A stretch of 64,000 nt of DNA from Fasciola hepatica (GCA_948099385.1 CANUEZ040000213.1:372001-436000), one strand, 5' to 3'. Shown: positions 45,800 through 59,275, counted from the first letter of the stretch. Made by a program: numbers and translations. Notes: generated by a model not told the origin, from the letters alone.

Positions 45800-47850
45800 G
45801 TTAGTGATGGTTATTCGCTAACCCCTCCGCGTGTCTCAGTAGTCTTTGATTGTTTGTGACGCAGATGACGGTGATCGTCGTGCTCAAATAAACGCAGTGC
45901 TTAGTGTTCTGCAGGTTTTGCGTAACGGATAGTTCCAGGGTTCGGTATTCAGTCAGTTACGTCACCGATTTTGTTTCCGCAAACTCATCGCTCTTTGTGG
46001 CCAAACCGGAATGTGCTCGACCATTCGGTTACGCCATGGTCTCTTCGTTCTGCCAATGTACAGGTGGCTGCGCACCTGCAGTTGAATCAGTAAATGTAAC
46101 TAGACATGGCCGTGGTTTTTTCACCGACGGCATTTTCATCCGGGAGGTAGAGAAAATGATTACCTTTGCAGAGTAATAAGTACGATCAACTGCACAGTCG
46201 AAGGATCTGCTGGGTAGGCTGTTGATGCCATCACACCTGTAAAGTAACCAAAGGAAGGTCGTTACTTTTGGGACGATGGTGACCTTCGCTCTGTTCGGAA
46301 GTGGCTGCGTGTTTGAATATAAATGATTCTGGATACCCGTTCGCCTCAGAGGTTCTTTGAAAATGGGCGGCAACTTTCTTCCAGGGTGTCGGCTGAGCAT
46401 ATTTCACGCTCCCTTTGGAATGTGGCTCGGACTAAGCCGATTCTGTACTTTATGGGAGGAAAGCTGATAAAAAGAAGGCACAGTCCTGACCAACCAGTTT
46501 AACGATGGGCTGGTCTAGGCTTCTATCCATCTTTCCGGCAGGTAATTCCAAAACCCTGAAATGTGACGATGTAGTTGACTTCCTCGTTTTTGGCTAACTG
46601 AATGGTCGGTTGTTTGGAATTGAAATGATGGAACATGTTTTCAAACTGGTCCTTAGTGTTCACAGTAAAGAAGATATCGTGTAGTGAGCAGACTGTAGGC
46701 GGTCAAATAGTTGTCCGATTACAAGGTTTGGACTCACGGGCTATTGTCAGTGTTCGCTGTTTCATATCCTTCATGTGCAAGCCCCGGGCGGAAATCGCTG
46801 GTCAATGCAAGCTACAATGGTCCAAGTAAAGTCGGTAGAGATTAGCTCGAGATACGGTTTTTCCCATATTTTGTTCTAGGTGTGAGACAATTTTTACTGC
46901 CAGAAAGGGCCTCAGCGAACTACCCATGGCAGCTCCGTCAGTCAGTCGATATTCTTGTACGAGGAGATAGTATTTTACTTCCGAGATGCACAATAGTAAT
47001 GATCGAAACAGCTTGTTATTTGGTAATCCAATGTTCAAGTCGTTATCATCGGGACGTTGATGAACTATGTCAACGGCCTTCGGAACTGAGTTAATTGTAA
47101 AGAGTGACTTAACATTAATGGTGAGTAAGTACTTATTGTGAATGTTCAAATCTCTCAACAAGCCACATCTTCTATAACTATTCTTCACCATGATTTTTCC
47201 AAATAAATACCTCACCGGTTTAAGCCGTTCCCCAAGCCACTTTGCCAGTTTGCGTTGCAAGGAGTTGGCCGTGGACAACGCTGGTCGGAATTGTATACCT
47301 TCATTGCGTACTTTTGGTAGGCCGTGCATATGTGGTATATGACTTACTGTACATTTTAGAACCTTGGCCGTGGATTCTGAGATCAGTTTAGCTTTTGTGA
47401 GGTCTGGTTGTGTCTTTATTATTCTTTTATAGTTCTTTGGAGAAGTTAGTCTTAGGGACCGGTTTGAATTTTGTTTCATCTTCTAGGATCATCGCCATTT
47501 TGTCTCTGTAGAATACTTTGTTCAGAACAGCTACACTAGATCCCTTGTCTGATTGGAAAAGTATCAATGCCGAGTTCCTTCTGAGCTGGTTTATGGCTTC
47601 GTAATGGTTTTTTGTCAATAGACAATTTCCGTTGTGGTACTCGTTTGATACGGGTGCTCAAAATCTACCAGTTTTGCTTTGAACCATCCCGCAGCTTCCT
47701 CACCCGTTAGTTGTTAGTCAGCTCTTCGAAGAATGATTCAAATCTGATCTGTGAGTCAATAAGAGTAGTCTATTTTGGAGGAACGCAATAATTTACACCA
47801 CAAGACAAAAGCCGATTCCTGTTATAAGAATCAAGTTGTGTTGTTTACTT
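45800..47850 (-). mobile_element. Penelope-like element family 2, right-arm copy
   Basis: It mirrors 38,750-40,790. The GIY-YIG remnant is at 45,962-46,078 (YIGRTKRPWRNRM), and the RT at 46,802-47,618 is better preserved than on the left. Confidence 0.82.
46802..47479 (-). pseudogene. PLE-2 reverse transcriptase, right-arm copy
   Basis: The 225-codon frame contains HMHGLPKVRNEGIQFRPALS, LQRKLAKWLGERLKPVRYLF, SLFTINSVPKAVDIVHQRP and LTDGAAMGSSLRPFLAVKIV, and ends at LYRLYLDHCSLH before a stop. The N-terminal RT block is in the separate ORF 47,427-47,618 (SDKGSSVAVLNKVFYRDKMA), one frame off. Motif C reads YLDH as in the left copy. Confidence 0.82.
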
Positions 47851-47967
47851 ATGGTCTTACGAGAAGTTCCTATCAACCTCTTATAAATAATCACCTTCTC
47901 CGGAAAATGTACTGGTGAATTTACAGATAAATGTTCCGGACTACACCTTGCGATCCAATTCTGTTGA

Positions 47968-48279
47968 CTTCCTTCTTCAAATTACCACTTGATTTTCTTG
48001 AATGATGCCTTGTTACACATAGATGAGTATCCACTGCGTACGTCAGTTTATACGCTCCTGTTAGACAATGCACTGTGTTCGTGTAACAAGAAACCACTTT
48101 CGATTGAAGAACTGAGAACGACAACTAACCTGGTTTATACACGGACTGAGAGCGGTCGTGATTTGGTCGAACTAGACGAAGAACACTTCTGGCTTGGCAG
48201 ATCTGATCAAACAGCCCGATCACAAGCAGCCGAAACAAAAAGGCAAACATCATGGAGAAATGGAACTCTTCTGGGTTGA
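47968..48279 (+). other. Mirror of the 38,295-38,687 ORF
   Basis: The 103-codon frame is conserved with the left copy and ends early at a TGA in place of TGG. The function is unknown. Confidence 0.3.
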
Positions 48280-49143
48280 ACAACTCACAAAACCATCCCT
48301 GCAGGTCCCTGATCCATCGCTTTCATGATTTACCACAGCTTCAACGTGAACTCTGTTAGTGAACGTCTTACCTCATTGTAGCCCATCATAAAAATTCAGA
48401 AAAGTCAGTTAACACGGGAAGACCTCTTTCCGCTCACAACGAAACAAGAATGGCTTTTGTATGCTTGATTTATACAACGTGATGTAATTAAACCTTGGAT
48501 GAAACATCAAAAACAAGCTTGTTTTCTATCCTGGATCGTTTCAATGAATGACATGAGTCATGTTTTCGAATGAAGAAAAGCATAACACTTCTAAAAGAGC
48601 GGCCTGAATAAATTACATTCAAATTGTGCTTTCTCCCAATTGCCCTTCACTGGTATTCGGAAGTATAACTTGAGCGATGAAGACGTGCCTTAAATTATTG
48701 TGATACTAACTCTCAGTTATCAGTCCGACCATGTAAAAATTATCCATGTGATACTTTGCTAGTTTCTCTTATACGATAAGATTCAGCATCTAGTGTCAAC
48801 GCTTATTACCCACTGGAACTCCACGAAAGAACGTCACAGCTGTTTCGCTATCAGCTGCACTTCAGATGCTTTGAATCCTAAATGAAACTTGAATCAAAGG
48901 TGCAGCATTATGAGTTCCACACTTGTATACGGCAGTTCCGAGGTCTCAAAATCACGGTCATATCAACACCATCGTATGGAGAACCCACTTGACATTGCCC
49001 TTGAGAACTACTGGAGCGTCATACACCAGTTTGACTGTGAGATTTTCGTGAAATAACCCTAAGCCCATATATTATGAATAGACAAGTTTCAGTTGGGAAA
49101 GGTCAACCGTTACGCGTAGAACTCGGTCGTTAGCAGTTCACAC

Positions 49144-49290
49144 CCGAGAAGTATAAACCACTAACTGGTGGATCAGAAAAGCTCATATTTCATTGTAAAA
49201 TACATTCTGCTATGAACCGGCAATTCACATACCTGTGATGATTCGACTCGGGTCAAATACTTCCAGCGCTCTCTTTGTAAGTGTATTGGC
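49144..49290. other. 147 bp segment present only in the right arm
   Basis: It lies between sequences that adjoin at about 37,505-37,512 in the left arm. No terminal inverted repeats or target duplication are evident. It may be a left-arm deletion. No ORF. Confidence 0.7.
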
Positions 49291-50358
49291 CGTCTGTATC
49301 TTTGGGGTCTGCTCCACACAGTTTATTCGTAAGTCTTTCGGAGGAACATATTTACAAGACTAAATCCGCAAACGAATTTTACTTTATAAATAAATGATAA
49401 GAGCCCACACAAGATAAGAAAGCAGAAAATACAAATAAAAGCTCAAACTCAGCGAGTATTCAATTATACCTGTCGGGATCAATGGTAGAGTTATTTTACA
49501 CCTTCAGCAAAAGCCGAAACTACTGACCTAATTTACTTCACAAATACCGTCCAAAAATCCGTCTGAAAGGTTAAAATCAGCCGCTTATCGGGATTGGCAG
49601 CATAATTTTATTTGTTGCTCCCGGGGTGACAATAAGTTTGTTCAAAAACACCGGGTCATTAAAATAATGGTGAAATATGTCCTACGAAACAACCAAAGTT
49701 TTGTTCCCCGAATCAGTCAATAAGACTTAGTTCGTCATGCTGACAGAGTACACAGGCAACCCAGATCAGACAGGTGGGCAGAGCCTAACAGATTTTCTAT
49801 CACGAACCTGTTCGAAAAGGCGAAAGGATTTCATAGGTTTTATTGATACTTTTGCTTATAGAGTAAAACCAGCCCCATAGTAGATGTTAAAGACCTGTGA
49901 TTTATTGTAAATTCACTGTGAGACTAGAGATATCAACGCATCTGTTCAGGTGGAAGTGGGTTAATACGGAGCCTCAGTATATCTACAAAATTATGATTTT
50001 TTCCAAAGTGGTTACTCCTTTTACATCAGATGGTAAACGGAAGAGCTTAAAGTCGAAACAATGAACCAAAGATAATCATAAATAAGAGATCATCCGCCAG
50101 TGACGTGATGCATTCGATGCGAAAACTCATGTAGAAATCTGAGACGGCTCCGGGAATATTAAATTTCTATGTAGAAGAAGAATAAATGTTGAAGTCTGTG
50201 TAAATGACAAATCTTATTTACCCAAAGGAAAAAAAAAGGTTGCACAGAGAAACGAATATTTGTAATTATTGAAGTAGGCGAATTTGCGAACTATTCACGG
50301 GCCCAGGAACCAGTTGTAATTACTTTTGCACTCATTCAAGCAATAATCCCGTGGACAG

Positions 50359-50567
50359 GTATGTTTGTCGTTCCCAGAGACAGAAGGACATTTTCCTATC
50401 CTTCTTTGCAAGGGAACAGTTCACACTATCAAAGACACAATCTTGCAACACTTGTTTGATAGTCGACAGCCAATCGATTCGGTGACGGCCCTGACCACTT
50501 GTGCAGTTCACAGCAAACGACCACGTAGGCAGTTACGCTTGATGGCAGAAGCCGTAGAAGTTCGAAG
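50359..50567 (+). other. Mirror copy of candidate exon E1
   Basis: It has the same length (209 bp), acceptor (GTGGACAG) and donor (AAGGTGAGAG) as 36,201-36,409. The frame stays open, with a handful of residue changes. Confidence 0.45.
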
Positions 50568-51126
50568 GTGAGAGCCACGGCAACAACAATAACAGTTTCG
50601 TGGGACGGTCTTGTGGTATCGTTGTTGTTGTTTCCGTGGCCATAACAAGAGTTTCCCTCTGTACTTTCTATTGTCAAACTCATCAATCTTATGACATTTC
50701 ACGCACCCAACTTTAACACATGTCTATTTCTTCTTACTGGTCACACAATTCACATATAATTTCACACCAGAGTTGAAAAGGATCATTAGATTTTAGTATG
50801 TAGTAAAGACGCCGGACTTATTGCATGTTTATTCAACTCTGTTATCTAGAACTATATTTATTCCCAGTTACTCCGTACTACGTAGCAAATGCCTAAAGGA
50901 TGAAGTGAAAAGTATTTTCTTTGTGCAGCATGAGTTTTCATGAATCAATGGAAATTTTCATTGAGATTGTGATAGAATTGATTCCTGGTATCCTAGACAG
51001 AGTTTCTTAATACTTCAAATAAATGGAAAATGTAATAGTTTGAATAATTCAATGAGAGCGCAGAAATCAAAACAAATGATTTGGGCGAAAGGAGTTGTTC
51101 AGTACGTGATGGATTATTCACGATGA

Positions 51127-51495
51127 CCCGATCAGTGGGTTGAACAGTCCGATGCTTTTCGTTCGGTAATACGGGTGTGGGTGTGTACAAGTGTTTACTA
51201 TAAAAGCTGGAAAAACGAAGGTTTAAATAACATAAATGTACGGCAGAGGAACTGCACTTTCCTGGGTCATTTTGAACGGAGTGTGTCGTTAGACGATCTA
51301 CCGGCAAACATCATTCGTTCCGTTATCGTTCACGTGGTTATTCGCACACACGATTCTATTGGATACGCTCGTTATAGCGCAATATATATCAAGCTAAATA
51401 AATTTAATAATATTATCATCCTTCTTGTCAGTTTCAAACTTGCTCAGCAAACATGTCAGTCGCTGTTCTCTTTTTGGTCCTCGGTTTGGAGCTAA
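51127..51495 (+). other. Mirror copy of candidate exon E2, extended
   Basis: The frame is open from PDQWVEQSDAFRSVIRVW through DDLPANIIRSVIVHVVIRTH. The left-arm stop is lost by a small change after GYARYS, so the frame runs to 51,495. Confidence 0.38.
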
Positions 51496-52255
51496 ACAGT
51501 CATATTCCAAGGGGTATGTTCATAAACCCGAGTGCAATTTCCCTAAACTAAAAATGATTTATTTTATAAATGTTAAACTGTTGTGAAACTGCAGGACAAA
51601 TTGTTAATTAGTCTGTCTGTGAAATGTTTACTTTCCATGCTGAATAAGTTCTCCTTAAATGAGAAAGGAAACGCACCTATCAGTAATCGAAATCATTATT
51701 CCCTAGGGTATATCCACACGTTCTGAGTTTTGTTTGAGCAAGGTCGTCGTGCTAAAGACTTGGAAATAGAAACTCTAAATTCAAGCCCTCAATCAATGCG
51801 GTGCAAAATTTGTACTACGTATTTGGAATCTTTAGCTCGTGGCTGTCCTGAAAGATGTTACCCATGTTCATATTCCAAGGTAGATAACACTTGTTACAAG
51901 TCCTGACTGGTATATGACTAATCCATTCCCGATTTCAAAGTGGTCATCTGCAACCACTAAATATACCGTCAACTGTTATGTTCATGGAATCTGTCCCTTC
52001 CGTTGAAAAGATAAACATCTTGAAAAATAGGGTTATAAGTAGTGAGGGAAGCTTATAGTTAATCCCTGGGAAGAAACTAAAAACGTGACAGTCTTCTTTG
52101 AAGTCGTAGTCTAACGTATATTATAACGTCAATTAACAAAGAGGCTTACTTTCAGGGCTTCAAGCTTTAGGCCCGATAAAGCATATTTTATCGGCACGGC
52201 ATTTAAGACGACTAAAAATGAAAACACGGAGGAACATGACGAAGGCAATGTTAGA

Positions 52256-52528
52256 TTACGTATCCGCTGTGATATGGTGCCCGCAATAACTCACGACAGA
52301 GGAAGAAGGGCATTGCCCAGGTCTAGCAACCTTGAAGTAAAAGATTACATATATTGGCGCAGTACATTCGTCCTTCCGTGTATGGTCACATTTTGTGGCA
52401 GAGACAAGGGTAATACGTTGAAGAAAGTTAGTCCGGCTTCCAGTGCCCTTCATGTGACTGGTCTCTTCTCCCACACCAACCGTTATAACTCCGATAATGA
52501 CTTGCCTAAAGCTGTCAACTAATCTCAA
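52256..52528 (-). other. Exon-like ORF, intact copy of 34,240-34,533
   Basis: The continuous 90-codon frame includes ITLVSATKCDHTRKDECTAP and KVARPGQCPSSSVVSYCGHH. It is not recognised. The left-arm copy is frameshifted. Confidence 0.3.
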
Positions 52529-52554
52529 CTGGTCACTAATTATTGTTTATGCAA

Positions 52555-52743
52555 TCAGGATGCGACTCTTTTGGTATGCACACAGCATTTCGTTGTAGCA
52601 AGCTGTATAACCTGCTTTAAGACGTTAACCTTTAGGCCTTTCAGCGAAGGATAAATTACCGAAGGTCGGCCATCCAGCGGGGTCTTTGCTTTCAGCATCT
52701 TCGTGCAGATACAGACGGACACCTTAGAAAGCTTCATATTCAT
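52555..52743 (-). other. Mirror copy of candidate exon D, acceptor lost
   Basis: The protein frame is almost unchanged (TKRVAS for TERVAS), but the TTTTTTAG acceptor of the left arm reads TTTTTTAT here, so splicing at this point should fail. Confidence 0.33.
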
Positions 52744-53310
52744 AAAAAATCAAGTGAGATAAACAACAGTTGTACGGAACGGATTTTGGAATGGTCTGTG
52801 GTTTCAAAAATGCCAAACTAGATAACAGTATGATGTGTTTTACTGCCCCATTTTGTTTGTTCTCTTGTGGAACATGACGAAACATATAATTCGATTGCCT
52901 TGCTACACTGAATGACCGTTGAAGAACACTAGCCTATGCTACAATCAACCCTCACTTTCAAAAGTATTGACAGAGCAATTGCAAGGCTAACTGTTTGGTG
53001 AGGGTCGCTTCAAAACTGAACCTTGTTAGAGGCGACTACTTGCATTCTGAACTCCAAATTCTTTCATAATCGAAGGCGACCATAGCGTGAAAAATTTTCA
53101 CATATGCTACTTTTTGAGTGTCTAGAAAAAAGGTGCATCAATGAAATGTGTTATAAGTACTTAACAGTGACACAGAATTATCCATGGATCTTATAATTAT
53201 CTAAAGTCTTGGTTATAGAGAGTAAGCTGTTTCGTTCCGTCCCACCAGCTCTAGTGAGAAGTCTATTCCGCTTACGAATCATCTTATTTTATCAGCTAGA
53301 AACACATCGT

Positions 53311-53377
53311 TTATATAGGAAGAAACAATCATTGACGTCAGTCGTTGCAACGCATAAGTAGCTTGTCCTCTTATTGG
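53311..53377 (-). promoter_or_regulatory. Promoter-like cluster, right-arm copy
   Basis: On the minus strand CCAAT (53,373-53,377 complement), CRE TGACGTCA (53,333-53,340) and TATATAA (53,311-53,317 complement) keep the order and spacing of the left arm. Confidence 0.45.
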
Positions 53378-53880
53378 TTGATTGATCACACGACCAACTG
53401 CCATTTGACGGGAATCCGTTCGCGTCTCATCGATTCGCTACATTGTCATTCGAGCATCCGCTGGCACAAGCACTGACTTGGATTCCGGCCAGGCGCTGAC
53501 ATGCCGATTACTGACGGGACATGGCTTGCTATCGACCATGAGTCAGCCCATACCCTCGCATAAGCTTTCATAAAATATGTTTAAAATCAGTAGATTTTAT
53601 AGTCTTATGTCATTGGGTGTCAACTGGTGCATGAGCTTGTACTCGTGGTAGGGCAGAAGAGCGAACTGAACCTGCACTCCCATTATCATCATCCGTGGTG
53701 GTGGAATCCCTTCAGGTCCATATGGTATTAACTCATTAGTCACGTTTGCTTCACCGAAGAAATATCATTTCCGCTATTTTGACTGATGTATACGGGGTGA
53801 AGATACCAGAGTGTTCTTGGTGTAAAAAGGAATATCTTATTTGCCAAGAGCGTTTCTGTTTGCCTTTGAAGTTCTAGGTC

Positions 53881-53882
53881 TT
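53881..53882. other. Junction replacing the 10.8 kb left-only block
   Basis: Bases up to 53,881 pair with 32,901 and above. Bases from 53,882 pair with 22,111 and below. The junction is clean with no added bases or target duplication. Confidence 0.88.
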
Positions 53883-54489
53883 CAAAGCCAACAGCATTAC
53901 CAGTATTTGAAACCACTGAGAATAAAATGAGTCCAAGCTAGACGACGTGTTTGATGGAATACAACTAATCAGTACTTCAGCACAGATAAAAACAGAGAAT
54001 GCCAGAAGTGAGTGAGAATGACCTGATGCCTTGAAAGTGTGATACTGAGTAACTTAGAATGCCAAAATTGTATCGGTCGATATACCTCTGGAGTAGGATT
54101 ACTTCTACAATAAAAAATTAACCTGACCGTAGGTGGTTCAGCGGCTACTATGTCTGAGTTACGTTACCTAAATACTGCCACCATCAGTCAGCTTCAATGA
54201 TTTAGAGCACTGTGGTCTCTCTGGGGTCTTCACTCGACTCAAATTATTAAGGCATGAAACTGCTGGTTCTCATTGAAGGTCGGGTGAATCCCCTTGGATT
54301 TTCTGATGTGTCATTTCTGCTTCAATTATATACAAGCATAGCTTATAATAAATCAAATTTCACCATGTTTCCACAGAGAGAACGACGTGCACTGATCCCA
54401 TCATCATAGCATTTAATCTGAAGGGTCGATAACTCAGTGGATGAAATTACACGTTCAACGTGCTCCCACAGTTGAAAAGGCTGACATAC

Positions 54490-54703
54490 CGTCTGTAGTT
54501 TGCCTCATGTGAGATTAAAACGGTGCAAATATTCTCCAAAACTGTCTCTTCATTTTCGTCTTTGCTTGACATGAAATCTAGTAGGTTCTCCATTGCAATT
54601 ATATACAGTGCCTGCAAAAGTTTAGCACGATTGGTTTTCTGAAACGAAAGTCCCTGAACCCCTGGATATTCACGCGTTCTATTTTTCATTTTTACTGTGG
54701 TTT
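54490..54703 (-). other. Mirror copy of candidate exon B
   Basis: It has the same 214 bp length and the same acceptor and GTATGT donor as 21,289-21,502. The only residue difference I see is IAMEN for IAMES. Confidence 0.45.
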
Positions 54704-54972
54704 CTAGTTGTGCATCAGAGACACTTGAATTGGTTTATAACCAGAACTCGTATTCGCTTAACAAGTGGACTCAGTGAAGCCATACTTCACAGCATAGGGA
54801 TGCCCTTTCTAATGAAACTGATGTATCACAGCAACCTATTGGTTTCCTAATCGTGACCCGATGGGTGACACACAGCTATGAAAGTTTTGCTTGTCTCTTG
54901 GAGATAATCGATTTTGTTTAACAATAATGAGTAATTCGTTTGCATCTCTAAGTTCACACATGAATTTCTCAC

Positions 54973-55216
54973 CCTGTGTCTCCGTTAAATTTCGGAACAC
55001 TGATTTTTGTATGGTTATTTGCATCGACAAGAACAACTATAATGTAAACTCTTGGAAGATGAATATTTAAATGATCATGAACTGTTTTGCCATTCGAGAC
55101 ATTTGTGCGTGCATTAAGTAGATGTGGTTGCAAAAGTGTGGTCATAAACAAAATCCTAATGTGAAGATTGTTATGTTGAGCCACTTGGTGGTAAACTGTT
55201 GTAAAACCCTTGCTAC
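54973..55216 (-). other. Mirror copy of candidate exon A
   Basis: The open frame and GTGAGA donor are conserved. The acceptor CACAG is CACAAG here, displacing the AG by one base and breaking the predicted phase. Residue changes include S/N, S/L and S/P. Confidence 0.38.
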
Positions 55217-55494
55217 TTGTGACAGAGCGGGGGTGGAAAGAGTCATCCGAAAAAGTAGCTCCATATTGTCCTCTTTTGGACAGTCATCGGTCTGTCGACC
55301 AAAGTAATGTGGGAACTAAACGTTGAGCATCTTGATTGTCAGACTAATTGCCTTGTCCTTGGTCCTGTCAAGTGGTTCAGCGCATATCCGCATTCTTTTG
55401 AAGGCCGGGCAAAACAGAATTTTTCTCGAACACCTGACACCATGTCACTGGTGAGTGACAGATTTTCAGCAAAAGTCTTCTCAGAAAAAGCACG

Positions 55495-55773
55495 GTGACA
55501 ATGAGTTTTGCGGGTATGACTTTGTGGACATTCGGCAAGTATTTTGAGATCATTGCAAAAGTTGATCATGGACGAGTTTGTGCAATTCATCCGCCATTAC
55601 AACAGGTGTTTACCTTTGTTCGGCTTATGGGGCTTGCTTCAGAGCGGCGAAAAAACAAAGCAGCCTACTTCAACTCGTCCCTTATTACAATGAAGTGCGG
55701 TAGTTTACTGGGAAACCTTCTCGCTGGATATAGTTATTGCCATTTGGAAGTTATTTTCTTTATCAAAATGTAG
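55495..55773 (+). other. Mirror copy of the 20,220-20,498 ORF
   Basis: The 92-codon frame has small changes from the left copy (I/T, Q/R, Y/C, P/H). It is hydrophobic towards the C-terminus. Unassigned. Confidence 0.3.
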
Positions 55774-56870
55774 GTAAAATCATTATCCGGGTCGACTGTG
55801 GTAGCATTTTGCAGACCCCGTCTTACTGCAACATAGTATTTTACAAGATGGATGCGAAAAAAGGCTTATTCATTTAATTAAAGGTTCTGAGCCATATCTA
55901 AGATCAAATCGTGTGCAAAATGCGTTTTCATAATTTTATATTCCTTTTGTTCATTGAAGCAGTGATATTTCTTGGTTATGAGCGTGCGCTTCCTCTCCAT
56001 CACGACAAATGGAAGTTTACCCGCATGATATCAGAAGGGAAGAACTCTTGGTGTTTTGAACGGTACTGTCAAGGGGCAGGGTAGTGTCGTCACAGAATGC
56101 CAACATTATACGAGGAGTGTCCTGGTTCTTGCACTCAGTATCTTGCAATTCCGAATTCTTTACCACACTAGTTGTGTGACCTGAAATAACACTAAAAAAG
56201 AGACAATTGTTTGTGACAATTCCATAATCAGGTACTTCACGGCGATCATCTTCGGTATCACCTTACACTGCTCCCCGTTCAATGAAAGTATCGTCCCCGG
56301 CACATGAGTCATTCCTCATTTACTCGCAGCCTCCATCTCGACTGTTTCATCAGGTATACTTGACTCAGAACCGTCGTGCTCTATTGGCTGGTCTGACTCA
56401 TTTTCGTATCTCCCCAGTTGATAAAACTACAAAATGAACGAATTTTGCGTGCTTCGGAAGTCTCGGATGACACGGTTGGAGCCCAATAACACTCGTTCTA
56501 CTGTGAAAAGCCATTTACCACTCTTTGTGGAATTTTGAAGGTATCACTGGGTTGCGTTGCGTTTTATGGGGTCATATCTTATAAACAGTCTTCAGGAGAG
56601 GGCTGGAGGATTTCCTGTTGAAACACTCTCTTTAATATATATAAGCTATCTCCATATGACTACGAGATGATTGGCTGGCTTGCTTCAGCATGTCCAACAC
56701 GTTGCAGACATACCTCACGACAACCATTTACTGATTGTTGACACAACTTGGTCGTCTGTCTTTGGGGCGTCGTATTTCCATTCCTGTCCATGAAAGTGTG
56801 GCTTTCGTTTAGTGGAACTATGGATGGCACCACGGTAAGCAATGGGACAAAGTGTCAATAAACAGTTTCA
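55570..56870 (-). repeat. 1.3 kb repeat, copy 3 (inverted)
   Basis: It is the reverse complement of 19,125-20,425 and 9,560-10,858. No gene recognised. Confidence 0.85.
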
Positions 56871-56947
56871 TTTGTGTGTTGCTCGCCCTAATGGAAAGTG
56901 ACCGACGAGGCTAGCCCAGTGATTAAAACCAGAATAGGTACTGTGCA

Positions 56948-57498
56948 TCACTGGAATAGTGGTTCATGCGTCGCCGAATATTCACTTACTTTATTCACAG
57001 CTGGCCGTCCGGACCGTGATAACTCATCTGGTAGAGCTTCTACCCGGTACGTGGATGGCGACAGACATTTCGATGTGAAAAGTACAAGTGGATTTTCCAC
57101 ATCATGAGAATTTCGACCGTTGAAAGCCTTCAATTGTGAAAAAAGCCCATTTCCCTGTGCAGAATAGTTTGTAGTTCTATTTTTCTCTAGTAATAGAAAT
57201 TGACAATGTTCCAGCAGCACTGCACTCTCGAAGTACGACAATTTGCCTGAATTTAGTTGACTCAGAACACCTCACTGATATATCAAATGATGAATGATGA
57301 CATTAGCGGCCGGAACCGCATCAGTTGTCATACGGCGATAGATTAGCACCACACAGCAAAGTAGCCAATCAACACAAGTACGTATCAACGGACTGTGAGC
57401 ATTCTGCCAAAGGGACTACGACATCCACACAAAAAGATGTCGTCTAAGAAACCCGCAATTAAAAACCGCAGCGCTCCCAAATGGCCCGAACCGCGATA
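56948..57498 (-). pseudogene. Ty3/gypsy integrase relic, older lineage, copy 3
   Basis: The minus-strand frame at 56,948-57,241 gives FESAVLLEHCQFLLLEKNRT and TTNYSAQGNGL. It continues with about 60 bp more than the left copy (LFTSKCLSPSTYRVEAL). The first-aspartate block to 57,498 is too degraded to read. Confidence 0.68.
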
Positions 57499-57499
57499 T

Positions 57500-58535
57500 G
57501 ACAGCTTTGTGTTTGTGGAATATGAACGTGGTCTGGTCCGAACACTATTTCAAACAGCACAAAATATCTGCACAGAAGACATGATTGACATTGAACTACG
57601 ACAGCTGAAAGAATCTTTGACTAGAAAAGCTTATCCCGATGCATTTATCGAAAGGCACAGCAAGCCTAAAGTGATCAGACAAACGAATTGTTCAGCAGAA
57701 AAACTACTAGTCACCATTTGTCTTCCATTCAAACGTGATGACATCAATTGTTTGCTCAAACGACCACTTGGATCAGCGCTTGCCCGAACATATTATGCAG
57801 CTGACTTCAGAATTGCTCATCGAAAGATTGAGATCCCCCCACTGTCGGTGAAACAACGTCCACCTCTGTACACCAAATCGAATCCGATTTACCAATTTCA
57901 GTGTAGTTGGGAGCAGCCTACGTGGGTCGAACAGAGCGGCAGATACGTAACCGAGTGATTGAATATATTCCAAATTCGGTACAACGTTTTGTGATGCAAT
58001 CCGGGTCAGATCAAAGGCATAATGACAACGTTCGAAACCAGGAGATCCCGTCGTCGGCCGTCGCTCGTCATCTTCTGATGACGCAACATCCAGCTGACCG
58101 AAGCACTGCGTTTCGGGTCATTTACGTGGCAAAGAATACCAGGCTTTTGAGGTTTGTTCAAACCATTGCCATACATTGATGCAAACCTTATATTGTGTCA
58201 GCAGAAACAGTTCTTTGTTCATGTGTCTTTACCATGGTGACGTAACTTGACTATTGAAATTTCCCCTATATTTCTCGAAAATTATGGTTTTACATGAACT
58301 TATACAAACAGTCTGGTTGTGCAGTGTGCACCATGTTGAGATGCAGCGAAATCGTCCCGGACATGAATCGTGCAATGTTGCAACTGTGGCTTTTCTTTTC
58401 AAGATTATTTCGGGAAAAGCATGCCTAAATTTCCTCAGATCTCGTCTCTCGAATTCAACCATTAGGTCTCTCAATGACCCAGTCAGATTGAGATGTAAAA
58501 TTGCCACGATTCGAGTACGTACTATTTTTCTGAAT
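57500..58535 (+). mobile_element. Penelope-like element family 1, copy P5 (right arm)
   Basis: The plus-strand frame at 57,395-57,958 contains the connector (VFVEYERGLVRTLFQTAQNI to QRPPLYTKSNPIYQFQCS). A one-base deletion in the CSCG codons shifts to ORF 57,907-58,179 with GAAYVGRTERQIRNRVIEYI. Beyond 58,180 follows the leader region of a second, head-to-tail partial copy, to 58,535. It mirrors P4 plus part of P3. Confidence 0.86.
57907..58179 (+). pseudogene. PLE-1 GIY-YIG endonuclease, right-arm copy
   Basis: The reading frame covers YVGRTERQIRNRVIEYIPNS and the downstream IPSSAVARHLLMTQHPAD. The last part is a His/Cys-poor C-terminal region that ends naturally at a TGA. This gives the best view of the element's C-terminus. 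Confidence 0.8.
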
Positions 58536-58728
58536 CACTCAATATATGTCGATTCTCACTGGGGCCTATTCAGGAAGTAAGGCTTATGTTGGAAATGTTC
58601 TGATAAGACTTGACGGTGCTCATGGTTTGCTAACATATGCTTCACTACTCGGTTTATTTAACATCCACGAATCTGTAGCGGAAATCGGAGAACACAAGTC
58701 CAGTTTTGTTTGTTGACCGATTTGAGTT

Positions 58729-59271
58729 TGTAGGTACCTGTACATTTCCGACTTTTCCATGATTTTCAACGTCCCTTGGTGCGACACTCCTTTGTTGTAC
58801 CGACGTTTCAATGTAAAACACACATACCTTTTGAACGTCAACACCGCTCAATACAAAGAGGCTGTAAATGAATCTTTCATTCTGGCACGGTCTCATCTTC
58901 TGGTTTGGAGTGTCTTGGAATTATATCGGTCGGAATTTACTGAGTGAAACAAAACATTTTAGAGGCTTCAACGGCATCTCTTGGCACTTCGCTCAATACC
59001 ATCCTGTCCTGTTCAACGGATGGCTGTCAGACCGAACTGAACTGAAGACATTGGCGGATATTGGCTCTTCGACGCTCATTTCCTGATCATAAGAACACTG
59101 AACATCTGTGAGTTTTAGTCACACCTTTTGTTTCATTTTAATTCCTAATGTGCATACCCTTTTGGCCTACTTATCACCGCACGCTCCTCCGTCCATCCTA
59201 GTTTGCTAGTGTCGTCTTAGATATTGTTGACAATAATTAAGTGTACCACATAGACAGAGTAGTACGCTACA
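58729..59271 (+). repeat. Gypsy 5' LTR (543 bp)
   Basis: It starts TGTAGGTACC and ends AGTACGCTACA. It differs from the 3' LTR at about eight positions by hand count, five of them within the first 25 bases. It contains no genes. ORFs 58,759-58,947 and 58,868-59,086 recur in the 3' LTR and are incidental. Confidence 0.93.
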
Positions 59272-59275
59272 AAAT